DNA of 64,000 bases from Rhodobacter maris (GCF_900217815.1 NZ_OBMT01000002.1:124001-188000), one strand, 5' to 3'; positions 28,286 to 36,579 are shown, counted from the first letter of the stretch. The notes: a model not told the origin generated them from the sequence alone. Made by a program: numbers and translations.

Positions 28286-28574
28286 ACCGGCTCAAGATGC
28301 GCCTTCAGAGGTCCGGCGGTTCCAGACCGTCGGGCCTTTCGGTTTCATCGCCGCTCCGCGGCCAGACCCGCTCTTTTCCGCGCTCTCGGGTCTGAAACGT
28401 CGCTTCGGCTCCCGGAGCCGGCCCGCCGGAACCGCCGGATTGCGCGCGCCTTCGGCTCTGTCGCGCATTGCCGCAAATCCGGTTTACAAGCCCGGTGAAT
28501 GCGGTAGTCATGGGCGAGATGCCGCAACCCCCCGGGGTCCGCCGCCTGCCTCCCTCTGACCATCCGAGCCACCG
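28286..28574. other. Intergenic region with no gene I can support
   Basis: These 289 bases separate the chemoreceptor from a histidine kinase. Only GC-rich short inverted segments are seen, for example around GGCTCCCGGAGCC near 28408. Minus-strand frames here have no binding site and look like chance ORFs. No tRNA was found. Confidence 0.5.
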
Positions 28575-29594
28575 ATGAAACTCCTGCGCGCCATGACCGT
28601 GACCCCGCACGGCTCTCTTTTCGAATGGGGCGGCAGCGCCGCCATCTTCGCGCTTGCGCTCGGGCTAAGGTTCGAGACCGAGGGGCTCTTGCCGCCCGGT
28701 TATCCGTTCCTGACCTTCTTCCCGGCGGTGTTCCTGACCGGTTTTTTCGTCTCCACCCGCGCAGGCGTGGTGATGGCAGTGGGCTGCGGGCTCGCCGCCT
28801 GGTTCTTTTTCGTCACGCCGGAGGGCACGTTCCGGCTGGGCGGGCCGGGGCTTCTGGCGATGGGGTTTTATGCCTTCATCGTCGCCACCGAGCTTTTCGT
28901 AATTGCCGCGATGCGGGCCGCCCTCGGCAAGCTGCAAAACGAGCGCGCCGACTGGGCCCGGCAGGCGCAGCAGAACACGCTCATGTTCCACGAATTGCAG
29001 CACCGCGTTTCCAACAATCTGCAGGTGATCGGCTCGATCCTGCGGATGGAGGAGCGCAAGGCCCGCGACCCGGTGGCCAAGAAGGCGCTCAACACCGCCG
29101 CGGCGCGGCTGGGCGTGATCGCCTCGCTGCAGCGGCAGTTGCACGACCCGCGCCGCCAGGTGACCGAGATCGGCGCGCTGATGCAAAGCGCCCTGCCCGA
29201 GATTGTCGCCGCAGCGAACCTGAGCCAACGCGTGCGCCTCGCCTATGACCTCGTGCCGCTCGCCATCCCCGCCGATCAGGCGACGCCGGTTGCGCTGATC
29301 GTGGTCGAGATGGTGTCGAACGCGCTCGAACATGCCCTGCGCGAGACCGGACGCACCACGATCACGCTGCGTACCCGGCTGAAAGACGGCATTGCGACGA
29401 TTGCGATCGAAGACAATGGCACCGGGCTTCCGGAGGATTTCGACCCCGGACAGCCCAAAAGCCTCGGTCTGAGGCTGGCCACGCAATTCGCGGCCCAGCT
29501 TGAGGGCACGCTCGGCTTTGACGCGCGCGACGGCGGTGGCACGGTGGTGACGCTGACCTTCCCGCCCAAGCCTGCCGATCCTGCCGCAGCATAA
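28575..29594 (+). CDS. Membrane sensor histidine kinase, HisKA_2 family
   Basis: The 339-residue protein has an N-terminal region of about four membrane helices (residues 17-115) that resembles DUF4118/MASE-like sensors. The phospho-acceptor motif FHELQHRVSNNLQVIGSIL follows, with the histidine at about residue 143, then a HATPase domain (EMVSNALEHAL, EDNGTGLPEDF, LGLRLATQFAAQL). HisKA_2 kinases in alphaproteobacteria commonly act on PhyR, and the gene lies 3 kb from nepR-ecfG-phyR, so a general stress role is plausible. Its own response regulator is not adjacent. The ribosome binding site is weak. Confidence 0.88.
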   Translation: MKLLRAMTVTPHGSLFEWGGSAAIFALALGLRFETEGLLPPGYPFLTFFPAVFLTGFFVSTRAGVVMAVGCGLAAWFFFVTPEGTFRLGGPGLLAMGFYAFIVATELFVIAAMRAALGKLQNERADWARQAQQNTLMFHELQHRVSNNLQVIGSILRMEERKARDPVAKKALNTAAARLGVIASLQRQLHDPRRQVTEIGALMQSALPEIVAAANLSQRVRLAYDLVPLAIPADQATPVALIVVEMVSNALEHALRETGRTTITLRTRLKDGIATIAIEDNGTGLPEDFDPGQPKSLGLRLATQFAAQLEGTLGFDARDGGGTVVTLTFPPKPADPAAA

Positions 29595-29597
29595 TGC

Positions 29598-29621
29598 AAA
29601 GGGCCCCCGCGGGGGCCCTTT
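29598..29621 (+). terminator. Hairpin terminator after the histidine kinase gene
   Basis: A perfect inverted repeat AAAGGGCCCCCG/CGGGGGCCCTTT begins a few bases after the stop codon. The run of A on one side and TTTGT on the other allow it to work in both directions, which suits the convergent DUF1328 gene. Confidence 0.8.
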
Positions 29622-29640
29622 GTGGTCATGTCTGCAGCGA

Positions 29641-29814
29641 TCAGAGTGGCGGCTGGCCGCGCAGCGCGCGCGCCACGAGCGCGATCACGAACAGGATCAG
29701 GAACAGGAAGAACAGCACCTGCGCGATCGAGGCCGAAGCCCCCGCAATGCCGCCAAATCCGAGCGCGCCGGCGATCAGCGCGACGACGAGAAAGGTCAGG
29801 GCCCAACCCAGCAT
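29641..29814 (-). CDS. DUF1328 small membrane protein
   Basis: The 57-residue peptide is almost entirely hydrophobic: two membrane helices separated by the glycine-rich [17 protein letters not shown], ending in a basic RALRGQPPL tail. This is the DUF1328 (YtjA-like) pattern, whose function is unknown. ATG 29814 follows AAAAGGAG. An EcfG-type promoter (GGAAC-N16-CGTT) lies 74-98 bp upstream, so general stress control is likely. Confidence 0.88.
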   Translation of the reverse strand: MLGWALTFLVVALIAGALGFGGIAGASASIAQVLFFLFLILFVIALVARALRGQPPL

Positions 29815-29887
29815 GATGGATCTCCTTTTGAGCTGTTTCGAGGGGGACCGCGCGGGGTTCGGGGCTGCGCGGCCTGTGTACCGGATC

Positions 29888-29912
29888 AACGTCCTGCCCG
29901 GCCCGGCGTTCC
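29888..29912 (-). promoter_or_regulatory. EcfG-type promoter for the DUF1328 gene
   Basis: On the minus strand GGAAC (29912-29908) is separated by 16 bases from CGTT (29891-29888), matching the alphaproteobacterial EcfG consensus. The next start codon downstream is that of the DUF1328 gene. Confidence 0.7.
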
Positions 29913-29924
29913 CTCACGAAAGCG

Positions 29925-31763
29925 TCAACCCTCCGCGCCGGGCTCTGCCTCTATCGGCTCCGGCGGCTCCGGCGGGGCGGCATTGCGCTCTTCCCCCGCG
30001 GCAAGGGCGGCCGGTTGGAAGCTCAGGCGCAGAACATAACGCGGCGGCGCATCCGCAGGGCCTCCCGGCTCGGGGCCGCGTTCAAGCCTCCCGCCGAGTT
30101 GCGCCGCAAAGGCGGTGAGAAGCTTGGTGCCAAACCCGTCCGACGGCGGCACCATATCGGGTGCGGCAGGCGTATTGGCCGCGCTGAAGGGCGCGAGCGC
30201 ATTGACCACTTCGAGAAGCGCCGAGCCATCGAGCCGATGCGTCAGCGCCACCCGTACCGGCGCCGCCACCTCCGCCCCGCGCCAGGCATGTTTGAGCACA
30301 TTGTCGAGCGCCTCGGTGAGCAGAAGCGCCAAAGCCACCGCCTGATCGGGCACCAGCCGGATTTCTTCCACTTCGAGATCGAGATCGAAGGGCCGCTCGG
30401 CGGTGGAGCCGATCTTCAGGATATGCTTCGCGATCCGCGGCAAAAGTTCATCGGCGCGGATATCGGTCTGACCCGAAGTGAGGTAAAGCTCGCGGTGGAT
30501 CGTGGCGAGGCTCAGCACCCGCTCCTGCACGTTCTTCATCGCCGCCCGCGTCTCGTCCGAGCGCGCCCGGCGCAGCTGCATGTTCAGGATCGAGGCGATG
30601 AGCTGGAGATTGTTCTTCACCCGGTGGTGCACCTCGCGCAGGAGCACCTCCTTCTGGTGGATCACGTTTTCCAGATAGGCCTCGTCATGGAGCACCGCCT
30701 CGGTCATGTGCTCATGCGCGCGGGCCACATCGCGCAGCTCAAGCGGCGCGCCGCGCATCGAGAGCGGGCGGATGCGGCGATCGCCGCGGGCAAAGGCTGT
30801 GATGGACACGCGCAAAGCGCGGACATGGCGCAGCACCTGCCCCTCGGCCGCGAGCCAGGCCACCATCAGGCTCGCCGCCCACATCAGGAACGGGAAGGCA
30901 AAGGGCGGCCAGTTCGCCAGCAATCCCTCGTCGTCGAGCGTATCGGCGGGCCAGGAAGCAAGCAGATAGAGATCACCCTCCGAGATCGGCACCACGGCAA
31001 AGGCGCGGCGACGGCCATCGGCGGCGCGGTCGAGAAAGCTTTGCCCGCCCTGACCGATGAAGGTGCCGAGCGGGCGCGCAGCGGGAAGCGCGCGGGCGAC
31101 ATGGTCGAGCCCGGTGGTCGCCGTGAGCACCTCGCCCGTGCCGTCGAAGGTGACGATGGCCAGCGGGCGCTCGCCGCCCTGGGTGGCGGCAATGCCGCGC
31201 CCCTCGAAGGTTTCATGCGGCATCGAAACCGCGGCAAAGCCCAGGAGCGCCCCCGCCCCGTCGCGCACCGGCAGCGAAAAGCTCAGGATCGAGGTGCCCG
31301 AGATCGGCCCCTGCCGGTTGACGTAAAGCAGCGGGCGCGGATTGGCGCGCTGATCGGCGAGCCAGTCCGAATGGGTGAGCGTGAAGGGAGCCTCCTGCGA
31401 GGTGCAGGTGATCTTGCCGTCGAGGGGAACAAAACCGACGAAGGAATAATCCCCGCCGGCCGCTTCCTTGATCTGATGCATATGGGCCGAACAGCCCGCG
31501 GGATCGTCACGCCATTGGGGCAGCCCCGCCGCCATCGCCATGGCGGTGCCGCGCGCCTGCATCAGAAGGTCGATCTGCGGCGCCGCGGCGATCAGCGTCT
31601 CGCCAAGAATCGCGGCGCGCATCCGGCTCTCGGCAAGCCGGTTCGAGGCAAGCTGCTGGGCAAAGCTCAACAGGGCGAGCGGCAGCAGCACCACCCCCAT
31701 CATCAGCACGAGACGCGCGCCGAGGCCATCGACGCGCGCAAAGATCCGCTTGATCGTTCTCAT
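29925..31763 (-). CDS. Sensor histidine kinase of the general stress response (HisKA_2)
   Basis: The 612-residue protein has a membrane helix at about residues 17-37, a periplasmic region of about 240 residues (Cache-like in layout, with two cysteines), and a second helix near residues 283-303. A HAMP-like linker follows, then HQKEVLLREVHHRVKNNLQ near residue 390 carrying the phospho-acceptor histidine, and a HATPase domain. The C-terminus is Pro/Glu-rich. It overlaps ecfG by ATGA, so it is the third gene of nepR-ecfG-kinase. A PhyK-like role, phosphorylating PhyR, is inferred from family and place. Confidence 0.88.
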   Translation of the reverse strand: MRTIKRIFARVDGLGARLVLMMGVVLLPLALLSFAQQLASNRLAESRMRAAILGETLIAAAPQIDLLMQARGTAMAMAAGLPQWRDDPAGCSAHMHQIKEAAGGDYSFVGFVPLDGKITCTSQEAPFTLTHSDWLADQRANPRPLLYVNRQGPISGTSILSFSLPVRDGAGALLGFAAVSMPHETFEGRGIAATQGGERPLAIVTFDGTGEVLTATTGLDHVARALPAARPLGTFIGQGGQSFLDRAADGRRRAFAVVPISEGDLYLLASWPADTLDDEGLLANWPPFAFPFLMWAASLMVAWLAAEGQVLRHVRALRVSITAFARGDRRIRPLSMRGAPLELRDVARAHEHMTEAVLHDEAYLENVIHQKEVLLREVHHRVKNNLQLIASILNMQLRRARSDETRAAMKNVQERVLSLATIHRELYLTSGQTDIRADELLPRIAKHILKIGSTAERPFDLDLEVEEIRLVPDQAVALALLLTEALDNVLKHAWRGAEVAAPVRVALTHRLDGSALLEVVNALAPFSAANTPAAPDMVPPSDGFGTKLLTAFAAQLGGRLERGPEPGGPADAPPRYVLRLSFQPAALAAGEERNAAPPEPPEPIEAEPGAEG

Positions 31764-32350
31764 GCTGCCTGCGGGCCACCCGGGCCCGCCACGGCCTGAA
31801 GCGTCAACGGGTTGTCGGAGATCAGATCCTCCCCCTCGGCCAGGCCAAGGAGTTCTCCAAGCCGCGCCCGCGCCCGGTTGGCGCGGCTCTTTGCCGTGCC
31901 CACCGCGCAGCCCATCATGCCCGCGGCCTGCTCATAGGAATACCCGTTCGCGCCGACAAGGATCAGAACCTCGCGGTGCTCGGCCGAAAGCTGGTCGAAA
32001 GCGCGGGTAAAATCCGCGAGCGCGAGGCGCCCGTCATGCGCAGGTTTGACCGCAAGCGTCGCGGCATGCAGCCCGTCGGGGTCGGCCACTTCGCGGCGGG
32101 TCTTGCGGCGCGCAGAGTAAAAGGTGTTGCGCAGGATCGTGAAGAGCCAGGCCTTCAGATCCGATCCGGGCTGGAACTTGTCGAAATTGCTCCAGGCTTT
32201 CAGGATCGCCTCCTGCACGAGGTCATCGGCCTCGGAGACATTGCGCGTGAGCGAGATCGCAAAGGCACGCAGCGCGGGAATATGCCCGGCCAGTTCGTCA
32301 CGCGGGTCGGGAACGCCGGCGGGCGGGGCGAGAGCGTTGGAGGCGGTCAC
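31760..32350 (-). CDS. ecfG: EcfG-type RNA polymerase sigma factor
   Basis: This is the general stress sigma factor of alphaproteobacteria. The 196-residue protein has region 2 with SLTRNVSEADDLVQEAILKAW and KFQPGSDLKAWLFTILRN, and region 4 with LSAEHREVLILVGANGYSYEQAAGMMGC and VGTAKSRANRARARL. A GTG start at 32350 is chosen because it makes a 4-base overlap (GTGA) with the nepR stop. The upstream in-frame extension covers nepR in another frame and is not counted. NepR should hold it inactive until PhyR is phosphorylated. Confidence 0.93.
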   Translation of the reverse strand: MTASNALAPPAGVPDPRDELAGHIPALRAFAISLTRNVSEADDLVQEAILKAWSNFDKFQPGSDLKAWLFTILRNTFYSARRKTRREVADPDGLHAATLAVKPAHDGRLALADFTRAFDQLSAEHREVLILVGANGYSYEQAAGMMGCAVGTAKSRANRARARLGELLGLAEGEDLISDNPLTLQAVAGPGGPQAA

Positions 32351-32532
32351 CGGCTGCCCTCCGGCTCGTTGTTGCGCACGCCGTCCTGCTGCGCCTTCAG
32401 CTGCGCCAGCAGCGCCTTGAACCGATCCGGAATCTCCGGGTCGATCGCGGCCTCGTAGACGCGCTTGAGGTTTTCGTCGATGTCGCGCCGCAGTCCCGGC
32501 TTGCCCTTTTCCTCTGTCATCTCTTGCGCCAT
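32347..32532 (-). CDS. nepR: NepR anti-sigma factor
   Basis: NepR binds EcfG and is released to phosphorylated PhyR. The 61-residue protein has the NepR core LRRDIDENLKRVYEAAIDPE followed by IPDRFKALLAQLKAQ, with flexible charged ends. ATG 32532 is chosen as the start before this core; the longer frame runs into the promoter. It is divergent from phyR, and the gene pair shares a two-way EcfG promoter. Confidence 0.92.
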   Translation of the reverse strand: MAQEMTEEKGKPGLRRDIDENLKRVYEAAIDPEIPDRFKALLAQLKAQQDGVRNNEPEGSR

Positions 32533-32564
32533 GCTCTTTTTTTGCGTGTATGTGTCCGTCTTCG

Positions 32565-32597
32565 GGAACCCAACGCGCCCCCGCGACGTTCGGTTCC
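32565..32597. promoter_or_regulatory. Symmetric bidirectional EcfG promoter (nepR/phyR)
   Basis: On the plus strand GGAAC (32565-32569) is 17 bases from CGTT (32587-32590), pointing at phyR. On the minus strand GGAAC (32597-32593) is also 17 bases from CGTT (32575-32572), pointing at nepR-ecfG. The two promoters are interleaved: each -10 element lies just inside the other's -35 element. This predicts positive autoregulation of both transcripts. Confidence 0.85.
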
Positions 32598-32627
32598 CAG
32601 AAAAACTCGCAATCGGGAGAAAAATCC

Positions 32628-33437
32628 ATGACCTCCACCGCAACCCTCGACCTGTCGCAAGCGATTGCCGGGGAGCTTCCCTATCTGCGCCGCTACGCGC
32701 GCGCGCTGACCGGAAGTCAGACGAGCGGGGATGCCTTTGCCGTGGCGACGCTGGAAAGCCTGCTCGTCGATCCTTCGGTGGTGGAAGCCGCGCCGCGCCC
32801 GAAAGTGGGGCTGTTCCATGCCTTCCATCTGGTCTGGGCGAGTGCTGGCGCGCCCGGCAGCGAGGCCACCGAAGGCCCCGCGGCGCGGGCTCAGGCGTTG
32901 ATGGCGGGGCTTACGCCCAATTCGCGCGAGGCGCTCCTGCTGCAGGCGATCGAGGGGTTCAGCCAGGAGGAGATCGGCGCGATCATGCAGATCGAGACCG
33001 ACGAGGTCGCCACGCTGATCGCCGCCGCCAATGACGAGATGACCCGCGCCGTCACCGGCCGGGTGATGGTGATCGAGGACGAGGCGATCATCGCGATGGA
33101 CCTTGTCGATATCGTCACCGGGGTTGGGCACGAGGTCACCGGCACCGCGCGCACCCGCGCCGAGGCGGTAGAGCTTGCCCGCAAGCATCGCCCGGACCTG
33201 ATCCTTTCGGACATCCAGCTTGCCGACAATTCCTCGGGCATCGACGCTGTGAACGACATCCTGCGCGAGATCGGCGAGGTGCCGGTGATCTTCATTACCG
33301 CCTTCCCCGAGCGGCTGCTCACCGGCGAGAAGCCCGAGCCCGCCTTCCTGATCACCAAGCCCTTCTCGGAGGAACAGGTGCGCTCGGCGGTGAGCCAGGC
33401 GATGTTCTTTGCCTCGACCGAGACGCTGGCGGGCTGA
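32628..33437 (+). CDS. phyR: PhyR, sigma-like response regulator
   Basis: PhyR is the anti-anti-sigma factor of the general stress response. The 269-residue protein has an N-terminal sigma-like domain (LPYLRRYARALTGSQTSGD; then NSREALLLQAIEGFSQEEIG). The C-terminal receiver domain shows VMVIEDEAIIAMDLVDIV, the phospho-acceptor aspartate in LILSDIQLAD at about residue 193, and ITAFPERLL and LITKPFS. ATG 32628 follows GGGAGA; an upstream in-frame ATG lies before the promoter and is rejected. Confidence 0.95.
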   Translation: MTSTATLDLSQAIAGELPYLRRYARALTGSQTSGDAFAVATLESLLVDPSVVEAAPRPKVGLFHAFHLVWASAGAPGSEATEGPAARAQALMAGLTPNSREALLLQAIEGFSQEEIGAIMQIETDEVATLIAAANDEMTRAVTGRVMVIEDEAIIAMDLVDIVTGVGHEVTGTARTRAEAVELARKHRPDLILSDIQLADNSSGIDAVNDILREIGEVPVIFITAFPERLLTGEKPEPAFLITKPFSEEQVRSAVSQAMFFASTETLAG

Positions 33438-33462
33438 GCGGAATCCCGCCAGTGCGCCCCTC

Positions 33463-33492
33463 AAAACCCGCCTCATGGCGGGTTTTCTTTTT
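33463..33492 (+). terminator. Rho-independent terminator after phyR
   Basis: The hairpin AAAACCCGCC-TCAT-GGCGGGTTTT is followed by CTTTTTT, a standard intrinsic terminator shape. Confidence 0.9.
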
Positions 33493-33514
33493 ATAACAAG
33501 TCGTTGTGAAATGA

Positions 33515-33540
33515 GGAACTGAGGCGCAGGTTTTCGCGTT
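33515..33540 (+). promoter_or_regulatory. EcfG-type promoter for the exported protein gene
   Basis: GGAAC (33515-33519) and CGTT (33537-33540) are separated by 17 bases, the same spacing as in the nepR/phyR promoter. The ATG of the next gene is 48 bp downstream. Confidence 0.75.
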
Positions 33541-33587
33541 TTCTTCTCACAGCGCCACTGAGGGCGCAGTCGAAAAGGGAGATTACC

Positions 33588-34094
33588 ATGATCCGCAAGA
33601 CCATGATTGCCACCACCACCGCCGTTATGCTCGCCTCGAGCGCGCTCGTGGGGCCGGCGCTCGCCAATACGACGCCGGTGCATGAGGTGGATGTCGAGAC
33701 CGACATCACTGCAATCGCCAACCCGAAGGCCGCTGACTATTGGGGCCGGATCTCGGACGACCTGCAAAGCGCGATCGCCGCGCGGCTGGCGGAAAACGAC
33801 CAGCTCGCCCCGCAAGGCGCAGTGCTCGATGTCGATATCGACGAACTGGCGCTCGCGAACACGTTCGAAAAGGTGACTAGCGATGAAGATGCGGTTCTCG
33901 TCGGGACCGTGCGCGTGCTCAATCGCGACGACCGCTCGCCGATCGACAATTACACCGTGACGGTGAACACCGCCGCCGCCCATGCCTTCGACAAGGAAGG
34001 CAAGCTGAAGGAAGGCGCCTATTTCGACAGCCCCGCCTATTATGTGGCAATGGTCAATGCCTTCGCCAATGGCGTGGTGTCGCGGCTCGAATAA
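33588..34094 (+). CDS. Exported protein of unknown function, EcfG-controlled
   Basis: The 168-residue protein begins with a signal peptide (MIRKTMIATTTAVMLASSALVGPALA, likely cut after ALA at about residue 26). The mature part is acidic, with DVDIDELALANTFEK and VGTVRVLNRDDRSPIDNYTVTVNT. It looks like a small beta-rich periplasmic protein; I do not recognise a family with certainty. An EcfG promoter directly precedes it and a strong terminator follows, so it is a single-gene stress unit next to phyR. Confidence 0.75.
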   Translation: MIRKTMIATTTAVMLASSALVGPALANTTPVHEVDVETDITAIANPKAADYWGRISDDLQSAIAARLAENDQLAPQGAVLDVDIDELALANTFEKVTSDEDAVLVGTVRVLNRDDRSPIDNYTVTVNTAAAHAFDKEGKLKEGAYFDSPAYYVAMVNAFANGVVSRLE

Positions 34095-34401
34095 GCCGCC
34101 GCCCGGAAAAAAGCTCCGGCCGCCGCGGGGAAGGCGGCGCCCGGAAGACCCGCCGCCTTGCCGCGGCGGGTCGGACCCGGAGGATCCGGTGATCCTCCGG
34201 GTTTTTGCGTGCCAGCCCGCAACGCGCATCACACCGCCCGGTTCCCGAAAAACTGCAGTCCATTCCGGCTCTCAATATGTTCAAAAACGCACATAAATTA
34301 CATCAATTACCATTTGCACTTGCATCTGAGCGCAGTATTTCTGTCCGGGACCAATATCGGGAGCGCCAAGCTCCCCGCGGACCACATGAAGGACCACACC
34401 C
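34095..34401. other. Intergenic region with terminator and AT-rich promoter zone
   Basis: The first half is GC-rich with several hairpins and ends in a T-run terminator near 34206. The second half (about 34210-34390) drops in GC, with stretches like AAAAACGCACATAAATTACA, and probably holds the promoter of the FMN reductase gene. No ORF with a binding site was seen. Confidence 0.6.
34175..34206 (+). terminator. Rho-independent terminator after the exported protein gene
   Basis: CCCGGAGGATC-CGGT-GATCCTCCGGG followed by TTTTT forms a long perfect hairpin. Confidence 0.9.
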
Positions 34402-34965
34402 ATGAAAGACACATTCGAGATTGCCGTACTCGTCGGCAGCCTGCGCGAAGGGTCGCTGACCCGAAAACTGGCCGAAGCGCTGGCCGATCTGGCACCTGCC
34501 ACGCTGCGCTTCAAATTCATCGAGATCGGTGATCTGGCGCTTTACAACCCCGATCTGGACACCGACACGCCCCCCGCCCCCTGGGCGCGCCTGCGCGCCG
34601 AAATCGCCGCCGTCGATGGCGTGCTCTTCGTCACCCCCGAATACAACCGATCCGTGCCCGCCGCGCTGAAGAACGCGATCGACATCGCCTCTCGCCCCTA
34701 TGGCGCGAGCGTCTGGAGCGGCAAACCGGCCGCCGTTGTCTCGGGCTCGGGCGGCGCGCTCGCGGGCTTTGGCGCGAACCACCATTTGCGGCAGATGCTC
34801 GTCGTGCTCGACATGCCGGTGATGGGCCAGCCCGAAGCCTATATCGGCAATCTCGGCAGCCTCTTTGACGATCAGGGCAAGGTCACATCTGACGAGACCC
34901 GCGCCTTCCTGACCGGGATCTCGGCCGCCTTTGCGGCCTGGGTGGCGCGCCACACCACAGCCTGA
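34402..34965 (+). CDS. NAD(P)H-dependent FMN reductase family protein
   Basis: The 187-residue flavodoxin-fold protein shows the FMN phosphate loop VGSLREGSLTRKLA at about residues 11-24, VLFVTPEYNRSVPAALKNAID at about residue 74 and AAVVSGSGGALAGFGA near residue 113, typical of chromate/quinone/FMN reductases (Pfam FMN_red). It should be a soluble NAD(P)H-driven reductase; the physiological substrate cannot be told. GAAGGA precedes ATG. Confidence 0.9.
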   Translation: MKDTFEIAVLVGSLREGSLTRKLAEALADLAPATLRFKFIEIGDLALYNPDLDTDTPPAPWARLRAEIAAVDGVLFVTPEYNRSVPAALKNAIDIASRPYGASVWSGKPAAVVSGSGGALAGFGANHHLRQMLVVLDMPVMGQPEAYIGNLGSLFDDQGKVTSDETRAFLTGISAAFAAWVARHTTA

Positions 34966-34975
34966 ACCCCGCATC

Positions 34976-35000
34976 GGCTCCCCACCGGGGAGCCGTTTTA
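34976..35000 (+). terminator. Rho-independent terminator after the FMN reductase gene
   Basis: GGCTCCCC-ACC-GGGGAGCC is followed by GTTTTA. It sits 14 bp before the next start codon, so the MFS gene may share part of it as leader. Confidence 0.8.
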
Positions 35001-35013
35001 CTTCGGACCTTTC

Positions 35014-36579
35014 ATGACCGACATGACCTCCTCAACCACCGATTTTGCCCCGACCGAAAGCCGCCGCGCCCCGCTGCGGCTGATCCTTGCCGGGCTGATG
35101 CTGGCGATGGTGCTCGCGGCGCTCGACCAGTCGATCGTCAATACCGCGCTCCCCGCGGTGGCGAGCGATCTGGGGGGCATGGCGCATCTCTCCTGGGTGG
35201 TCACGGCTTTCATGCTGTCCTCGACCAACGCCACGCCGATCTTCGGCAAGCTCGGCGACATGTACGGGCGACGCAACCTGCTTTTGGGGTGTATCACGCT
35301 TTTCATCCTCGCTTCGGCGCTCTGTGGTCTTGCGCAGTCGATGCCGGAACTGATCGGCTTTCGGCTGCTGCAGGGGATCGGCGGCGGCGGGCTGATGACG
35401 CTGACGCAGACGACGATCTCCGATGTGGTGGGCCCGCGCGAGAGGCTGCGGTATCAGGGCCTCTTCACCGGCGCCTTCGCCTTTTCCTCGCTCGCCGGGC
35501 CAGTGCTCGGCGGCGGGCTCACCACCGCCCTCTCTTGGCGCTGGGTCTTCTATGTGAATGTGCCGGTGGGGCTCGTCGCGCTCGCGCTGCTGATCAGCGC
35601 GCTCAAACTGCCCGCGGTGGAAAAGCGCCGTCACCATATCGACTGGTTCGGCGCGCTCCTGCTCACCGGTGCCGCCACTGCGCTGCTGCTCCTCTTCTCG
35701 CTTGCGGGTTCGGTGTTTCCGCGCATCTCGCCGCAATCGGGCGCGCTGCTGGCCGCGGGCCTCCTGCTTCTTGCCCTCTTCGTCTGGCAGGAAACCCGCG
35801 CCCGCGAGCCGATGGTCGATCTGAGCCTGTTTGCCATCCCCGCCTTCACCATCGGTGCGGTGACCACGGGGGCGATGACCTTCGCGATGATGAGCGCGAT
35901 GGTGTTCCTGCCGCTTTACCTGCAACTCGTGCTGGGCATGAGCGCCGCGCAATCGGGGCTCGTGATGGTGCCGCAGATCGTGATGATGCTGCTCTCTTCG
36001 GTGCTGGGCGGCCGGCTCTCCGCCCGCATCGGGCGGCCGAAACTCTTCCTCGTCGGCGGCATCGCGCTTGAGGCAAGCGGGCTCGGGCTGCTGGCGCTGA
36101 TGGCGCATCAGGAGGCGGGGGTGGTGCCGGTGCTTGGTGCGCTCGCGGTGCTGGGCACCGGCATGGGGAGTGCCATGCCCAATGCCACCGTGATCGTGCA
36201 AAATGCCGTGCCGCGGGTCAGCCTCGGCGTGGCGACGGCGGGCATGTCCTTCCTGCGCTCGCTCGGCGGGGCCTTGGGCGTTGCCGTCTCGGGCGGCGTG
36301 ATGACAAGCCTGCTCGCCACGAAGCTGCAGGGGCTTGAGGGCATCGACGCCGCCGGGATTGCCACAGGCGGCATAGAACTGATCGCAACGCTCTCGACAG
36401 CGCTTCAGGCCGAAGTCGCCGAGGCGTTCCGACAGGCGATCTCCGCAAGTTTCCTGATCGGCGCCGGAGTGATGGCTCTCGCGCTCGGGATCGCGCTGCA
36501 ATTACGCGGCACCGAGCTTGGCCCGACAGGCGCGGGAAAAACGCCCGCCCTTGACGCAACGGCAGAAAAAAGCGCCTGA
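35014..36579 (+). CDS. MFS multidrug exporter, DHA2 (14-helix) family
   Basis: The 521-residue protein has about 14 membrane helices. The DHA2 motifs are LDQSIVNTALPAVASDLGG at about residue 36, GKLGDMYGRRNLLL near residue 79 and the motif C-like GPVLGGGLTTALSWRWVFYVNVP at about residues 161-183. EmrB/QacA-type transporters export drugs or toxic organics by proton exchange. The RND adaptor gene starts 84 bp later on the same strand, so co-expression is possible. No regulator is adjacent. Confidence 0.92.
   Translation: MTDMTSSTTDFAPTESRRAPLRLILAGLMLAMVLAALDQSIVNTALPAVASDLGGMAHLSWVVTAFMLSSTNATPIFGKLGDMYGRRNLLLGCITLFILASALCGLAQSMPELIGFRLLQGIGGGGLMTLTQTTISDVVGPRERLRYQGLFTGAFAFSSLAGPVLGGGLTTALSWRWVFYVNVPVGLVALALLISALKLPAVEKRRHHIDWFGALLLTGAATALLLLFSLAGSVFPRISPQSGALLAAGLLLLALFVWQETRAREPMVDLSLFAIPAFTIGAVTTGAMTFAMMSAMVFLPLYLQLVLGMSAAQSGLVMVPQIVMMLLSSVLGGRLSARIGRPKLFLVGGIALEASGLGLLALMAHQEAGVVPVLGALAVLGTGMGSAMPNATVIVQNAVPRVSLGVATAGMSFLRSLGGALGVAVSGGVMTSLLATKLQGLEGIDAAGIATGGIELIATLSTALQAEVAEAFRQAISASFLIGAGVMALALGIALQLRGTELGPTGAGKTPALDATAEKSA

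Noticed and set aside
28305-28610. Minus-strand frames of about 75-100 codons between the chemoreceptor and kinase genes
   Set aside because: No binding site, no recognisable domain, Arg/Gly-rich shadow composition.
32550-32627. Earlier in-frame start for PhyR
   Set aside because: It would place the EcfG -35 and -10 elements inside the coding region; the ATG at 32628 has a proper binding site.
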